Source: JBBRYB01 sp038238115 (GTDB lineage: Bacteria; Actinomycetota; Actinomycetes; Propionibacteriales; Nocardioidaceae). From it: 20,143 bases of DNA. The notes under the pieces are model-generated. The model was not told where the DNA came from, made no database searches, and saw only the letters and a program-made list of their open reading frames with translations. Location: contig JBBRYB010000049.1 in NCBI GenBank assembly GCA_038238115.1, positions 1 through 20,143 of the forward strand, written 5' to 3'. Of this stretch, positions 1 to 8,019 are shown one piece after another (the stretch's first letter is position 1; every line of letters starts with the position of its first letter). The translations under genes were made by a program, and so were the position numbers.

Positions 1-1
1 C

Positions 2-432
2 AAGACCAACCGCGGGCAAGTCACGAAGCTGATCACCGACCACGCTCCGGTGCTGCTGGACATGACCGACGTCGGCGCCGTCACTGCCGCGGTGATCATG
101 ACGGTCTGGTCCCACCCAGGCCGCATCCGGTCCCAGGCCGCATCCGGTCCCAGGCCGCGCTCGCACAGATCGCTGGCACCTGCCCGATCCCGGCATCATC
201 AGGCAACACCACCCGCCACCGCCTGAACCGCGGCGGCGACCGACAGCTGAACCGGGCGATAAACACCATCGTGCTGACCCGGATGCGGATGGACGCCGCC
301 ACCCGCGACTACGTCGAACGCCGCACCGCCAAAGGACGAACCAAGCCGGAGATCACCCGATGCTTGAAGCGCTACGTCACCCGGCAAGTCCACCGGGCGC
401 TGACAGCCACTCCGCCGCTGCTGGTCGCTTGA
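2..432 (+). pseudogene. IS110-family transposase, C-terminal fragment, frameshifted
   Basis: This is the C-terminal part of an IS110-type transposase (DEDD family). The reading frame enters from the left edge (KTNRGQVTKLITDHAP...). It is broken near position 121 and resumes in another frame as QAALAQIAGTCPIPASSG, followed by TTRHRLNRGGDRQLNRAI and the conserved tail with CLKRYVTRQVHRAL, stopping at TGA 430-432. The PIPASSG and RLNRGGDRQ motifs are typical of the family C-terminal domain. The break is caused by a 17-bp tandem duplication at 121-154; removing one copy restores a continuous frame. The N-terminal catalytic part lies outside the window. The product should be inactive. The IS110 assignment is confident; the subgroup is not determined. 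Confidence 0.85.
121..154. repeat. 17-bp perfect tandem duplication inside the IS110 transposase
   Basis: The 17-base unit CCGCATCCGGTCCCAGG occurs twice back to back (121-137 and 138-154). Because 17 is not a multiple of three, it shifts the transposase frame. Deleting one copy gives the expected family sequence (GRIRSQAALAQIAG). It is either a slippage or repair duplication, or an assembly error. Confidence 0.9.
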
Positions 433-491
433 CAAACATAGAAGCATCCCGGAATTGATGGAGGGTCTGATCCCACGAAAGGGCGGACCCT

Positions 492-804
492 ATGTCAGCA
501 CCGAGGAAGTACCGAATGAGCTGCGGGAGCGTGCGATGAGATTGGTGGTCGAGGCGCGTGGGGAGGATCCGAGCCTGTCGTGAACGCGGCGGTGCTGCGG
601 GTCGGAGTCGTCCCCGACACGCTCCGAGGGTGGTGCAAGCGGGCCGATATCGACGCCGGCCGGCGCCCGGGCACGACAACCCTAGACGGCAAGAAGATTA
701 AGGAGCTGGAAGCCGAAGTCCGCGAGTTGAAGCGGGCCAACGAGATCCTGTTGGCGGCCTCGAGTTTCTTCGCACGGGAGCTCGACCCGCGACTGCCGTG
801 GTGA
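492..804 (+). pseudogene. IS3-family orfA (helix-turn-helix protein), frameshifted
   Basis: The orfA of an IS3-type element normally supplies the N-terminal DNA-binding helix-turn-helix and leucine zipper of the transposase. The ATG at 492 opens MSAPRKY. The expected continuation PNELRERAMRLVVEARGEDPSLS lies in another frame, as if one base were missing near 510, and that frame meets TGA near 581. The remainder (VNAAVLRVGVVPDTLRGW...) runs from 580 to TGA 802-804. It includes the coiled-coil stretch KKIKELEAEVRELKRANEIL and the common IS3 orfA ending ASSFFARELDPRLPW. At least two frame breaks make it a pseudogene. It overlaps the orfB frame by a few bases in the -1 arrangement normal for IS3 elements. 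Confidence 0.8.
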
Positions 805-1442
805 GCGCGTTCATCGACGCCCATCGTGACCGGTTCGGGGTCGAGCCGATCTGCCGAGTGCTCATCGCGCATGGCTGCAAGATCGCCCCGTCCACCTACT
901 ACGCCGCCAAGAACCGGCCCGCCTCGGCTCGGACGGTCCGCGGCGCCGAGCTGCGACCGCTGGTCGCCGGGGTCCACGCCGACCGGGACAAAGGCCGCGG
1001 CGTCGCAGGCGTGCGGAAGGTCTGGCAGCACCTCAAGCGCGACGGGGTGGTGGTAGCCCGTTGCACCGTGGCGCGGCTGATGCGTGAGCAAGGGCTGCGC
1101 GGCATCGTGAGCGGCCGACAGTTCATCGCCACCAAGCCCGACCCGACGCCGTCGACGCCGCGGCCACCGGACCTGGTCGCCCGCGAGTTCAGCGCCACCG
1201 GGCCCAACCAGCTGTGGGTGGTCGACTTCACCTATGCCGCGACCCCGACCCGAATGGGGTTCACCGCGTTCGTCACCGACGTCTACTCGCGGCGGATCGT
1301 GGGTTGGCGCACCGCCGACCGGATGCCCACCGAGCTCCCCCTGGACGCGCTCGAGATGGCCGTTGAAACAGGCGACCACCCGGTGCCACACGCTCTCGCG
1401 ATCACCGCCAAATGGGAGGCTTCCCTGGCCCGCCGTGGTTGA
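798..1442 (+). pseudogene. IS3-family orfB (DDE transposase), 3' truncated
   Basis: This is the catalytic part of an IS3-type transposase. The frame opens at GTG 798 (VSAFIDAHRDRFGVEPICRVL) in the -1 frame relative to orfA. Recognisable family blocks are STYYAAKNRP, GVRKVWQHLKRDG, CTVARLMREQGLRG and NQLWVVDFTY (first catalytic Asp), followed by FVTDVYSRRIVGW and LPLDALEMA. Homology stops near position 1370. The second catalytic Asp (usually HHSDxGSQY) and the Glu are missing, replaced by an unrelated tail ending ITAKWEASLARRG. The product would be inactive. No right inverted repeat is recognisable, so the 3' end was lost by deletion or insertion. Confidence 0.85.
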
Positions 1443-1551
1443 CAGCTGCTTGACAGTCTGGTCGAGGGAGGGAAACACGTGAAGGGGCCTCTTGAATGGC
1501 ACCGCCTTCAGGCGTAGACACCCACGTGTAAAACCGTCCGAGAGAAGGTCG

Positions 1552-2814
1552 TCACGGCGGGTTGAGGCCTGGGAGTGCACGCTGCCGCTCGACTAGGTAA
1601 GCCCGTTCGAGGTCGTTGCGGCACGCCGCGATCGCCTCCCCGTAGGCGGCCCTGGCCCCGCCGGCGTCTCCGCGCCGGGACAGTAGCTCCGCGCGGACAG
1701 CGGCGACGCGGTGGCTGCCGGGGATCTCGACCTTGTCGAGCGCGGCGAGACCCGCCTCGGGTCCGGACGCCTCAGCGACCGCGACCGCTCGGGCGAGTCG
1801 CGTGCTGGGGGATGGGAACAGGGCGAGCAGCACGTCATAGTGCTCGGCGATCCGCTCCCAGCGGGTCTCTTCCGGCGAGGCGGCGTTGGCGTGCTCCGCG
1901 GCGATGCGTGCCTGGACGACGTAGGAAGCGGCAAGCGGGCTGACCGATCCGGCCAGCACCGGGGAAGCCAGCAGAGTCAGGGCCTCGTCGATCTCGTCGC
2001 GCCGCCACTGGCGCCGGTCCTGGTCCGCGAGCAACACCAGTCGGCCGTCGTCGCCGACCCGTGCGTCGCGGCGCGAGTGCTGCAACAGCGTCAGCGCCAG
2101 CAGGGCCACGGAGGCTGGCGCGCTCGGGCACAGGCCCACCACCACGCGCACCAGCCGGATTGCCTCGCCGGCCAGGTCAGCGCGCAATAGGTGGGGGCCG
2201 CTGCCCGGGGTGTAGCCGGCGGTAAAGGCCAGGTAAGCCGTCTGGGCGACCGTCTCGAGCCGTTGCGGAATCACGTCGGCGGCCGGGACAGCGAACGGAA
2301 TGCCCGCAGTGACAATCTTCTTCTTGGCGCGGGTGATCCGCGCGGCCGCGGTCGCCTCGCTCACGAGGAACAGGCGAGCGATGTCGTGGGTGCTGACCCC
2401 CAGCACCAGGCGTAGCGCCAGGGCACTGGCCGCCTCCGGCGCAAGGGCCGGGTGCGTGCACATCAGTACCAGGCGGAGCAGGTCGTCCTCTACCAGGCCA
2501 CCAGGGTCGGCCATCGCCGCCGGTCCCTCCTGAAGGTGCTCAGCGTCGGTAACGAGTAGCCGCGCCTTGCGCTGCGCCATCGACTCCGCACGGAGCCGAT
2601 CGACCGCCCGTCGCCGCGCCGTGGTGAGCAGCCACGCGGACGGGCTGTCAGGCGCCCCGTCCATCGGCCACCGCCGCGCCGCAGCCTCCACTGCGTCACC
2701 GAGGGCGTCCTCGACCAGATCCAGCCGGCGGTACTGCGCGAGGAGCAGGGACGTAAGCCGCCCCCACTCCTCTTGGACGACCGTCTCTAGGACCATCCTG
2801 GCTGGCACGGTCAC
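1552..2814 (-). CDS. ECF42-group RNA polymerase sigma factor with long C-terminal extension
   Basis: This ECF sigma factor directs RNA polymerase to a small set of promoters. The 420 residues hold sigma region 2 (about 10-80, with DLVEDALGDAVEAAARRWP and SPSAWLLTTARRRAVDRLR) and sigma region 4 (about 133-170, with GVSTHDIARLFLVSEATAAA). A C-terminal extension of about 250 residues contains the TAYLAFTAGYTPGSGP motif and alpha-helical, TPR-like sequence. The LMCTHPAL block and this extension are hallmarks of ECF42/DUF6596 proteins, which have no classical anti-sigma factor and occur beside DGPF (YCII) genes, as here. GTG 2814 overlaps the stop of the upstream DGPF gene (GTGA), arguing for translational coupling. 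ATG 2796 is an alternative start. The assignment is strong; the inducing signal is unknown. Confidence 0.92.
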   Translation of the reverse strand: MTVPARMVLETVVQEEWGRLTSLLLAQYRRLDLVEDALGDAVEAAARRWPMDGAPDSPSAWLLTTARRRAVDRLRAESMAQRKARLLVTDAEHLQEGPAAMADPGGLVEDDLLRLVLMCTHPALAPEAASALALRLVLGVSTHDIARLFLVSEATAAARITRAKKKIVTAGIPFAVPAADVIPQRLETVAQTAYLAFTAGYTPGSGPHLLRADLAGEAIRLVRVVVGLCPSAPASVALLALTLLQHSRRDARVGDDGRLVLLADQDRRQWRRDEIDEALTLLASPVLAGSVSPLAASYVVQARIAAEHANAASPEETRWERIAEHYDVLLALFPSPSTRLARAVAVAEASGPEAGLAALDKVEIPGSHRVAAVRAELLSRRGDAGGARAAYGEAIAACRNDLERAYLVERQRALPGLNPP

Positions 2815-3173
2815 ACCGGCTCGTAGCGCTCGATCGTCACGGCGGGGCGGATCTCGACGGTGTACGACGCCGGCAGCAGCCGGCCGGCCGCGATCGCGGA
2901 GTCGAGGTCGGGCAGCTCAACGTCGTAGTAGCCGCCGACCTGCTCCACGGACTCGACGAACGGACCGTCCGCGACGGTCACGGCCCCGTCGATGTGCCGG
3001 ATGGTGGTCGCCGTGTCGGCACCGGCCAGCGACGCCGAGCCGAACCTGCGGCCGTGGGCGTCGGCGTACTCCTCGAACGCGTGGTGCGTCGCGAAGTACT
3101 CCTGCTTGAGCGCCTCCGACGTCGACTCCCAGCTCCCCGGCTCGTAGGCCACCAGCACGACGTAGCGCCTCAC
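2811..3173 (-). CDS. DGPF / YCII-related protein, second copy
   Basis: A 120-residue YCII-fold protein of the DGPF type. The start is placed at GTG 3173 (RRYVVLVAYEPGSWE), because family members begin directly with this first strand. The DGPF signature is visible as VTVADGPFVESVEQVGGYYDVE, followed by the usual LDSAIAAGRLLPA segment and a C-terminal VEIRPAV strand. DGPF proteins are small dimeric ferredoxin-like-fold proteins of unknown biochemical role, found as partners and targets of ECF42 sigma factors. The stop overlaps the sigma factor start (GTGA), and the GTG start overlaps the stop of the 20-codon ORF upstream, also as GTGA. An extended upstream start is possible in the same frame but would overlap the 20-codon ORF and lacks family similarity. 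Confidence 0.88.
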   Translation of the reverse strand: MRRYVVLVAYEPGSWESTSEALKQEYFATHHAFEEYADAHGRRFGSASLAGADTATTIRHIDGAVTVADGPFVESVEQVGGYYDVELPDLDSAIAAGRLLPASYTVEIRPAVTIERYEPV

Positions 3174-3232
3174 GAAAGCCGCTCGGCAAGGTCGACTGTC
3201 CGGCGCACCTCGATCTCCATGAACTTGGTCAT
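3170..3232 (-). CDS. 20-codon ORF wedged between two DGPF genes
   Basis: A tiny ORF (MTKFMEIEVRRTVDLAERLS) starts at ATG 3232 behind AAGGAG with a 6-base spacer, a better ribosome-binding site than that of the following gene. Its TGA overlaps the GTG start of the second DGPF gene (GTGA), so it could act as a leader that couples translation of that gene. The first residues also resemble the opening of many DGPF or SRPBCC-type proteins, so it may be the surviving 5' tip of a lost gene. I recognise no family with confidence. Arrangement and start signal are seen in the sequence; function is inference. Confidence 0.5.
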   Translation of the reverse strand: MTKFMEIEVRRTVDLAERLS

Positions 3233-3243
3233 CCCGCGCTCCT

Positions 3244-3594
3244 TCACTCGGCCAGGCGGCGGAACTCGATGAGCTCGCCACGCGCGGCGAAGCGCTCGCA
3301 CGCGGCCCGAAGGTCGGCTTCGTCGTCGCTTTCGAGAAGGTAGAAGCCGACGATCTGCTCGGCGGACTCGGTGAACGGACCGTCGGTGACCAGCGCCTCG
3401 CCGTTCCCGTCCGGCCGCATGGACGTCGCCTGCGCCGACGGCTCTAACGGGCTGACCGCGATCAACTTGTGGCCGCCTACGGCCAGGTCCTCGTGGAACT
3501 GGGCGTGCGACTTCATGCCCTTCTCGTGCTCGGACTCGGGCAGCAGAGCCCAGTCCGCCTCCGGTGCGGGCAGCAGCACAAGGTAACGACTCAT
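3244..3594 (-). CDS. DGPF / YCII-related protein, first copy
   Basis: A 116-residue YCII-fold protein carrying the family-naming signature: ALVTDGPFTESAEQIVGFYLLE. The N-terminal strand MSRYLVLLPAPEADW and the C-terminal stretch LRAACERFAARGELIEFRRL fit the family over its full length. Start is ATG 3594, preceded by AGGAGGG with a 5-base spacer (an in-frame TTG at 3597 is less likely). This is the first gene of the ECF42 operon and lies about 46 bases downstream of a promoter-like element matching the published ECF42 consensus. The stop is followed at once by the AAGGAG of the 20-codon ORF. The biochemical role of DGPF proteins is unknown; regulation by the adjacent sigma factor is the expected arrangement. 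Confidence 0.9.
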   Translation of the reverse strand: MSRYLVLLPAPEADWALLPESEHEKGMKSHAQFHEDLAVGGHKLIAVSPLEPSAQATSMRPDGNGEALVTDGPFTESAEQIVGFYLLESDDEADLRAACERFAARGELIEFRRLAE

Positions 3595-3643
3595 CAAGAC
3601 CCTCCTGGATGTGGGCGGGCCGCCTGTGCGACCTCACCGCGAT

Positions 3644-3670
3644 GACGAACCGACTCACAGCAATTCGACA
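3644..3670 (-). promoter_or_regulatory. Candidate ECF42-dependent promoter
   Basis: On the minus strand TGTCGA (3670-3665) is followed after 17 bases by CGTC (3647-3644). ECF42 sigma factors are described as recognising TGTCGA in the -35 region and CG(A/T)C in the -10 region. The element lies about 46 bases upstream of ATG 3594, leaving a short leader. This supports autoregulation of the DGPF-sigma operon. The motif match is seen; activity is inference. Confidence 0.7.
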
Positions 3671-4175
3671 GGATCACCCAGACTTTCTCGACGCCGGGGT
3701 TGCCATGCCATGGCTCGGGCCTCTGGTACAGCGCGGCTAGGCCGCCGATTGCCGACCGTCGCCCTCGCGCCTGTAAAAGGCGCATCCTCGACAGGCTCGA
3801 ATCGCAGCAGGATCCACCGCTCGACCGTTGTCAGATCGGTGACCCAGTTGCGTCACAGTGGGCGGAATGCTGCGGGTGACGCAACGCCCTACCGCCCGTT
3901 GTGCAGCGAACCCAAGATGCTCAGTGAACCCGACCAAACCCACGACCATGCGATCCCCTCAGCAGTGCTGGCCTCGGTGACCTCTGGGCCAATGCTCCAG
4001 AGATCGGCGTCGTTGACCTTTCCGTAGACCTTCGCTCAGCTTCGCGATTCTTCGCGGCAGTGATCCAGTGCTGTAATTGGTGGGCCCGGCGCAGATGTCC
4101 AACGTTCGTTCCACCACAAGTCGGCGCCGGCATGGTGGCAAGGCAAAGAAGACAGACAGACAGACTCGGTCTCGA
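3671..4175. other. Intergenic region with no convincing gene
   Basis: Open frames here have no recognisable family sequence or start signals. The region holds the upstream side of the ECF42 promoter, one copy of the 80-bp repeat (3977-4056), and a short GACA tetranucleotide run at 4151-4164 just beyond the cyclase stop codon. No clear terminator is visible for the cyclase gene. Confidence 0.6.
3977..4056 (+). repeat. Dispersed ~80-bp repeat, copy A, ending in 10-bp-period CTTCGC units
   Basis: This copy starts with GTGACCTCTGGG and ends with three CTTCGC units spaced 10 bases apart (GACCTTCGCT, CAGCTTCGCG, ATTCTTCGCG). It matches 17906-17984 in the same orientation with nearly the same length (80 versus 79 bases) and conserved ends, while the middle is diverged. 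It is non-coding by appearance. Its function is unknown; see the finding on paired repeats. Confidence 0.6.
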
Positions 4176-7100
4176 TCACCGTAAATCTGCCCCGACTGCG
4201 CCGGTCGTGGTCGAGGAGCCGGTGTCGCGACCGAGAAGCCCCCCCGCACGTTGCTTGAGGGGCTCGGCGCCGAGTTGACGCGCGATTGCGTCGGCTTCGT
4301 CAGCGAGCTGTTGCGCGGTCGGGGGGTCTACGTTCGCGATGTGTTCCGCCTGATCGAGCAGCCCGACTGCCAGGTGGTAGGGCGACTTGAGCTCGCGGAG
4401 GGCCCGGATGGCGTCGGCGAAGGCAGCGGTGGCCCTCGGGTCATGCCGAGAGGCAAGCTGTTTGGCGCGGACGCGAAGCTTTTCGGATCGGAGCACAGCC
4501 GGTACTAGTCCGGGCGAATGGTTGTCGAGCCATTCGATAAGCCGGCCCACCTCAGCGAGATCATCGAGCGCCAGAGCGGCATCGGCAGCTAGCTGCCAAG
4601 CCCAGCGGATCCCTTCGTTGCGCAGACCGAGAGCATTTGCATGGCTCAAGGCGTGCTGAGCTTGCGTCAGTGCCTGAGCATGCTCCTTCGAGGCCGCTGC
4701 CGCTGCCGCCAACGCGGAGGCCGCGACGGCGATTTCCTGAGGATCCTCGGTGCTGAGCCAGTCCTGTTCCTTGGCAGGTAGCAGTTTACCCACTCCTTCG
4801 AGGTCGCCGCGGAACGCGCGCAAGAGCACCCCGGCATAAGGCAGGAAGTCCTGGTCGTCTTGGTCGGCGAAAGACGCCTCGGCCGTGTCCCAATCCCCTG
4901 TCAAGAGCAGCGCCTGCACGTAGTTGCTCACGGCCACGGGAAGGTTGTACCGATCACCAACCCGCTGGCAGTGTGCAGTCGCGGCAGCGGCCGCAGTTGC
5001 CGCCTCCGTCGGGTCGGTTGTGAGCAGTGCATCGGAAAGGTTGAGGAAGGCTCGGCCGGCACCGGCACCGTCTTGAGCAGATTCAGCCCGTCGTATCGCC
5101 TCCCGCAAGTTCGCCACAGCTTGCACCGGTCGGCTCGCGAGGCCGTGGGCGATTCCGCGGAGTGTGAGGAGATCCCCAAGTGTCACGTCCAGCGAGTCCA
5201 GAGCTTGCGCGTGAGTAAGCGCTGCGGCTGACAGCCGGTCTGCTTCGACCGCGTTGCCGGCGAACGCTTCTAGTGTGGCCAGTCCCGCTAGGGCCTCCAC
5301 GGTGTCAGAGTCGGGATCCCCGTCAAGCTGTTTGACGGCATTCTCCAACAAGGGACGGGCTTGGTCGTAGCGTCCCTGTCTGCGCAGTGCCCTCCCCGCA
5401 CCGATGTCGGCGCGAGCGGCGTCGCGGGCCCTGTTGTGCTGGCGATACGTCTCCGCCGCTCGTCGATAGCACTCGAGGGCTGCAGCGCTGTCGCCCGCCG
5501 TACTCGCAGCGGCGCCCGCTCGCTCCCCCAATGCTGCCGCCGTCACGTCGGCCCCCTCGCCACCCCCCTGTTTCTGTAGTTCGGCGGCGGTGCTGAAGGC
5601 CGATGCGGCTGTGTCGAGCGCTCCGGTTCGCTGTGCGCGCTCGCCCGCCCTCGTGAGCATCGCGACTGCTTCTTCGCGTAGCGTCGTAGAGTCAGGGTCG
5701 TCCGGCACCGCGGCGAGCGCGTCGAGCAGGTGGTTGGCAATGACCTCGGCGACCTCTTCACCATCGTCTGCGAAGGAAGTCCGAAGGTGCGCGGCCACGG
5801 CTAGGTGGCGAGCTTTGCGTTCCCGCCTCGACAATGTGTCGTAGGCGACTTGACGAAACATTGTCTGCACGAAGCCATACTGGCCGCGTTGCGGTGAAAG
5901 CGGGTCAGCGCGAACTCCAAGAACTTCACGTCGAACAAGTTCCGCAAGCAGGCGACGTACTTGCGGCTCCAGCTGATCCGATACAGCGATCAGTGCCTCG
6001 GCAGGAAAGGTGCTGCCCAATACAGCGGCGTCGGCGACCAACCGCCGCTCAGCCGGGTCAAGGGCGTCGAGCCGGGCAGCCAGCAGCGAATGCAGGGTTC
6101 CGGGCACACTGAGCTCGCCGACATCGCCGACGAGCCGGTAGACACCGTCGATCGGTTGCACGATGTCGCGGTCTATCAGCATCCGGACGGTCTCCACGGC
6201 ATACAGGGGAATGCCCTCGGCACGGTCGGCGATCGCGCTCTTCCCCGCCAGCGGCATGCCCGGGACAAGACCGTCCAGCAACGCGTCCATCGCCGGATCA
6301 TCGAGCGGGTCCAATGTCAACGCGGTGCTATTACGCCGACCAGTTCCCCACCCCGCACGGCGGACCTCCAGTTCCGGGCGGGCCAAACTGAGGACGAAGA
6401 TTGGTACGTCGCGTGCCCAGTCCAGGAGGTGCTCGAGGAAGTCGAGCAGGCCGGCGTCAGCATGCTGCAGGTCCTCCACCACCATGACGACGGGACCGGT
6501 GGCGGCGAGTCGTTCGAAGAACAACCGCCACCCTGCAAACAGCTCCTCACGGGCCAACACCGGACCGGCCTCGCCGTAGTCCACCCCGAGCAGCTGGCCC
6601 AACCGTGGGCCTACGTATGCCCGCTCCGCTGGGTCGTCGAGGAGTTGCCGCAAACCCGCTGCTAGCTTTTCCGCCGCGGTCTGACTGGAGTCTTCGTCGG
6701 CGATTTGCAACCGCTGGCGGACCATCTCACCCAACGCCCAAAACGCGACCCCATCCCCATATGACAAGCATCGGCCTTGATGCCACCAGACCGTGACCAG
6801 CAGCCCATCGATGTACTTGCGGAACTCCCAGCCCAGGCGAGACTTCCCCACGCCCGCCGCGCCCGTCACCGACACCAGCCGCGGCGTCCGGCGCTGCTCA
6901 CAAGCGTGGAACAGCTCCTTCACTAACCGCAGCTCCGAGCCACGGCCCACGAAGCCGGCTTCCAACCCGTCGATCCGCTGAGACCCCCTGGTGCCGCCCA
7001 CCACCCGAGTCGCCCGCCACAACGGCACCGGCTCGGCCTTCCCCTTCAGCAGATGCTCGCCGACGGCGGAGAAACTGATCGCCGCCTCAGCCACCCGGCG

Positions 7101-7784
7101 AGTGCCCTCATCAACCAGCACCGCCCCTGCACGAGCGGCTGTTTGCACCCGGGCGGCGGTGTTCACGGCATCACCCGCGACCATGCCCTCGCCGGTGGCG
7201 CCGACCGTCACCGCCACCGGGCCGGTCACTACCCCTGCCCTGGCAGCCAAGCCCTCCGCTCCAGCCTCCCGACCCAATTGGGCCACACCGTCGATCAACT
7301 CCAACGCCGCTCGTACCGCCCGTTCACCGTCCTCCTCAGTCGCCGACGGCGTCCCCCACACGGCCATCACCGCATCACCGATGAACTTCTCCACCACTCC
7401 GCCGTAACGCCCGATGACGGTTTTAGCGACGTCGAAGTAACGGGACAGCAACTCGCGAACCTCCTCCGGATCCCGGGACTCGGAGAGTGTGGTGAAGCCG
7501 ACCAGATCGAAGAAGAGCACGGAACACACCCGCCGCTCCGCCACCGGGGCGGACCGCGCCAGTCGGTTGTCAGTGGCGACCGCGGGAAGACGTGGTGACA
7601 GAGGTAGCGGGCCACTGGAGGTCGTCGGTAGCCCAGCCAGCGACGCGCCGCAGGCACCGCAAAAGTTCATGCCCGCCGGATTGATGGCCGCACAGGACGT
7701 ACACTCAGCCGCCAGCGGTGCGGCGCACACGCCGCAGAACCTCATTCCCGCTGGACTATTCGATCCACACTGAGAGCACTGCAT
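4176..7784 (-). CDS. Zinc-ribbon / class III adenylate-guanylate cyclase / AAA-STAND ATPase
   Basis: A 1202-residue multidomain signalling protein. Residues 3-20 and 28-45 are two zinc ribbons (CxxC...CGxC each). Residues about 84-260 form a class III nucleotide cyclase domain with metal-binding D93 (FFDLVGFT) and D137 (EKFIGDAVMAVWG, with K133), plus the GDAVNTAARVQ motif (D205, N208, R212), so the catalytic set appears intact. Residues about 277-600 are an AAA/STAND ATPase: Walker A GAAGVGKS at 308-315, Walker B VVMVVED near 432-438. The rest is alanine-rich helical repeat (TPR-like). ATG 7784 is chosen because GAGG lies five bases upstream and the zinc ribbon begins at once. Such proteins are abundant in actinomycetes. 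Predicted cytosolic; substrate (ATP or GTP) and ligand unknown. It stands alone, with no same-strand partner nearby. Confidence 0.92.
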   Translation of the reverse strand: MQCSQCGSNSPAGMRFCGVCAAPLAAECTSCAAINPAGMNFCGACGASLAGLPTTSSGPLPLSPRLPAVATDNRLARSAPVAERRVCSVLFFDLVGFTTLSESRDPEEVRELLSRYFDVAKTVIGRYGGVVEKFIGDAVMAVWGTPSATEEDGERAVRAALELIDGVAQLGREAGAEGLAARAGVVTGPVAVTVGATGEGMVAGDAVNTAARVQTAARAGAVLVDEGTRRVAEAAISFSAVGEHLLKGKAEPVPLWRATRVVGGTRGSQRIDGLEAGFVGRGSELRLVKELFHACEQRRTPRLVSVTGAAGVGKSRLGWEFRKYIDGLLVTVWWHQGRCLSYGDGVAFWALGEMVRQRLQIADEDSSQTAAEKLAAGLRQLLDDPAERAYVGPRLGQLLGVDYGEAGPVLAREELFAGWRLFFERLAATGPVVMVVEDLQHADAGLLDFLEHLLDWARDVPIFVLSLARPELEVRRAGWGTGRRNSTALTLDPLDDPAMDALLDGLVPGMPLAGKSAIADRAEGIPLYAVETVRMLIDRDIVQPIDGVYRLVGDVGELSVPGTLHSLLAARLDALDPAERRLVADAAVLGSTFPAEALIAVSDQLEPQVRRLLAELVRREVLGVRADPLSPQRGQYGFVQTMFRQVAYDTLSRRERKARHLAVAAHLRTSFADDGEEVAEVIANHLLDALAAVPDDPDSTTLREEAVAMLTRAGERAQRTGALDTAASAFSTAAELQKQGGGEGADVTAAALGERAGAAASTAGDSAAALECYRRAAETYRQHNRARDAARADIGAGRALRRQGRYDQARPLLENAVKQLDGDPDSDTVEALAGLATLEAFAGNAVEADRLSAAALTHAQALDSLDVTLGDLLTLRGIAHGLASRPVQAVANLREAIRRAESAQDGAGAGRAFLNLSDALLTTDPTEAATAAAAATAHCQRVGDRYNLPVAVSNYVQALLLTGDWDTAEASFADQDDQDFLPYAGVLLRAFRGDLEGVGKLLPAKEQDWLSTEDPQEIAVAASALAAAAAASKEHAQALTQAQHALSHANALGLRNEGIRWAWQLAADAALALDDLAEVGRLIEWLDNHSPGLVPAVLRSEKLRVRAKQLASRHDPRATAAFADAIRALRELKSPYHLAVGLLDQAEHIANVDPPTAQQLADEADAIARQLGAEPLKQRAGGLLGRDTGSSTTTGAVGADLR

Positions 7785-8019
7785 CACTACCTCGGTTCCA
7801 GCCCGTCCTTGTGAGGCGTATCTCAATCATCTCCCCGGACGCTACCCCACAACAACGGCCGGCTCAGCCTGGAGCCGACCTAGTGACAGCGGATCGTGCG
7901 GAATCTTGCCATTCCTAGGTTGCTGCTGTCAGCGTTGTCGTCATGCCGGGTGGGCTGTTCGCCACCTCCGCAGCGCTCGCTGACCAAGGTGATCGCCAAG
8001 GGTGGGTCAGCTTTCAGCT
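7785..8019. other. Upstream region of the cyclase gene
   Basis: This stretch should hold the cyclase promoter, but I see no convincing -35/-10 pair. A small perfect inverted repeat (CGGCTC, 6-base loop, GAGCCG) lies at 7860-7877 and could be an operator or chance. The part after about 7890 leads into the transposase remnant; no inverted terminal repeat of that remnant is recognisable. Confidence 0.4.

Noticed and set aside
1440..1475. Two TTGACA hexamers as a possible strong outward promoter
   Set aside because: No -10 hexamer at a suitable distance downstream of either copy.
495..1580. Minus-strand open frame of 361 codons opposite the IS3 remnant
   Set aside because: It is a shadow of recognisable IS3 orfA/orfB sequence; no motif or start signal of its own.
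3611..4027. Plus-strand frame of 138 codons upstream of the ECF42 operon
   Set aside because: It crosses the ECF42 promoter and the start of repeat copy A, has no ribosome-binding site, and its composition is Arg/Ser/Pro-rich as in random GC-rich frames.
4151..4164. GACA tetranucleotide run as a phase-variable tract
   Set aside because: Only three and a half units and located after a stop codon, so it cannot switch a frame.
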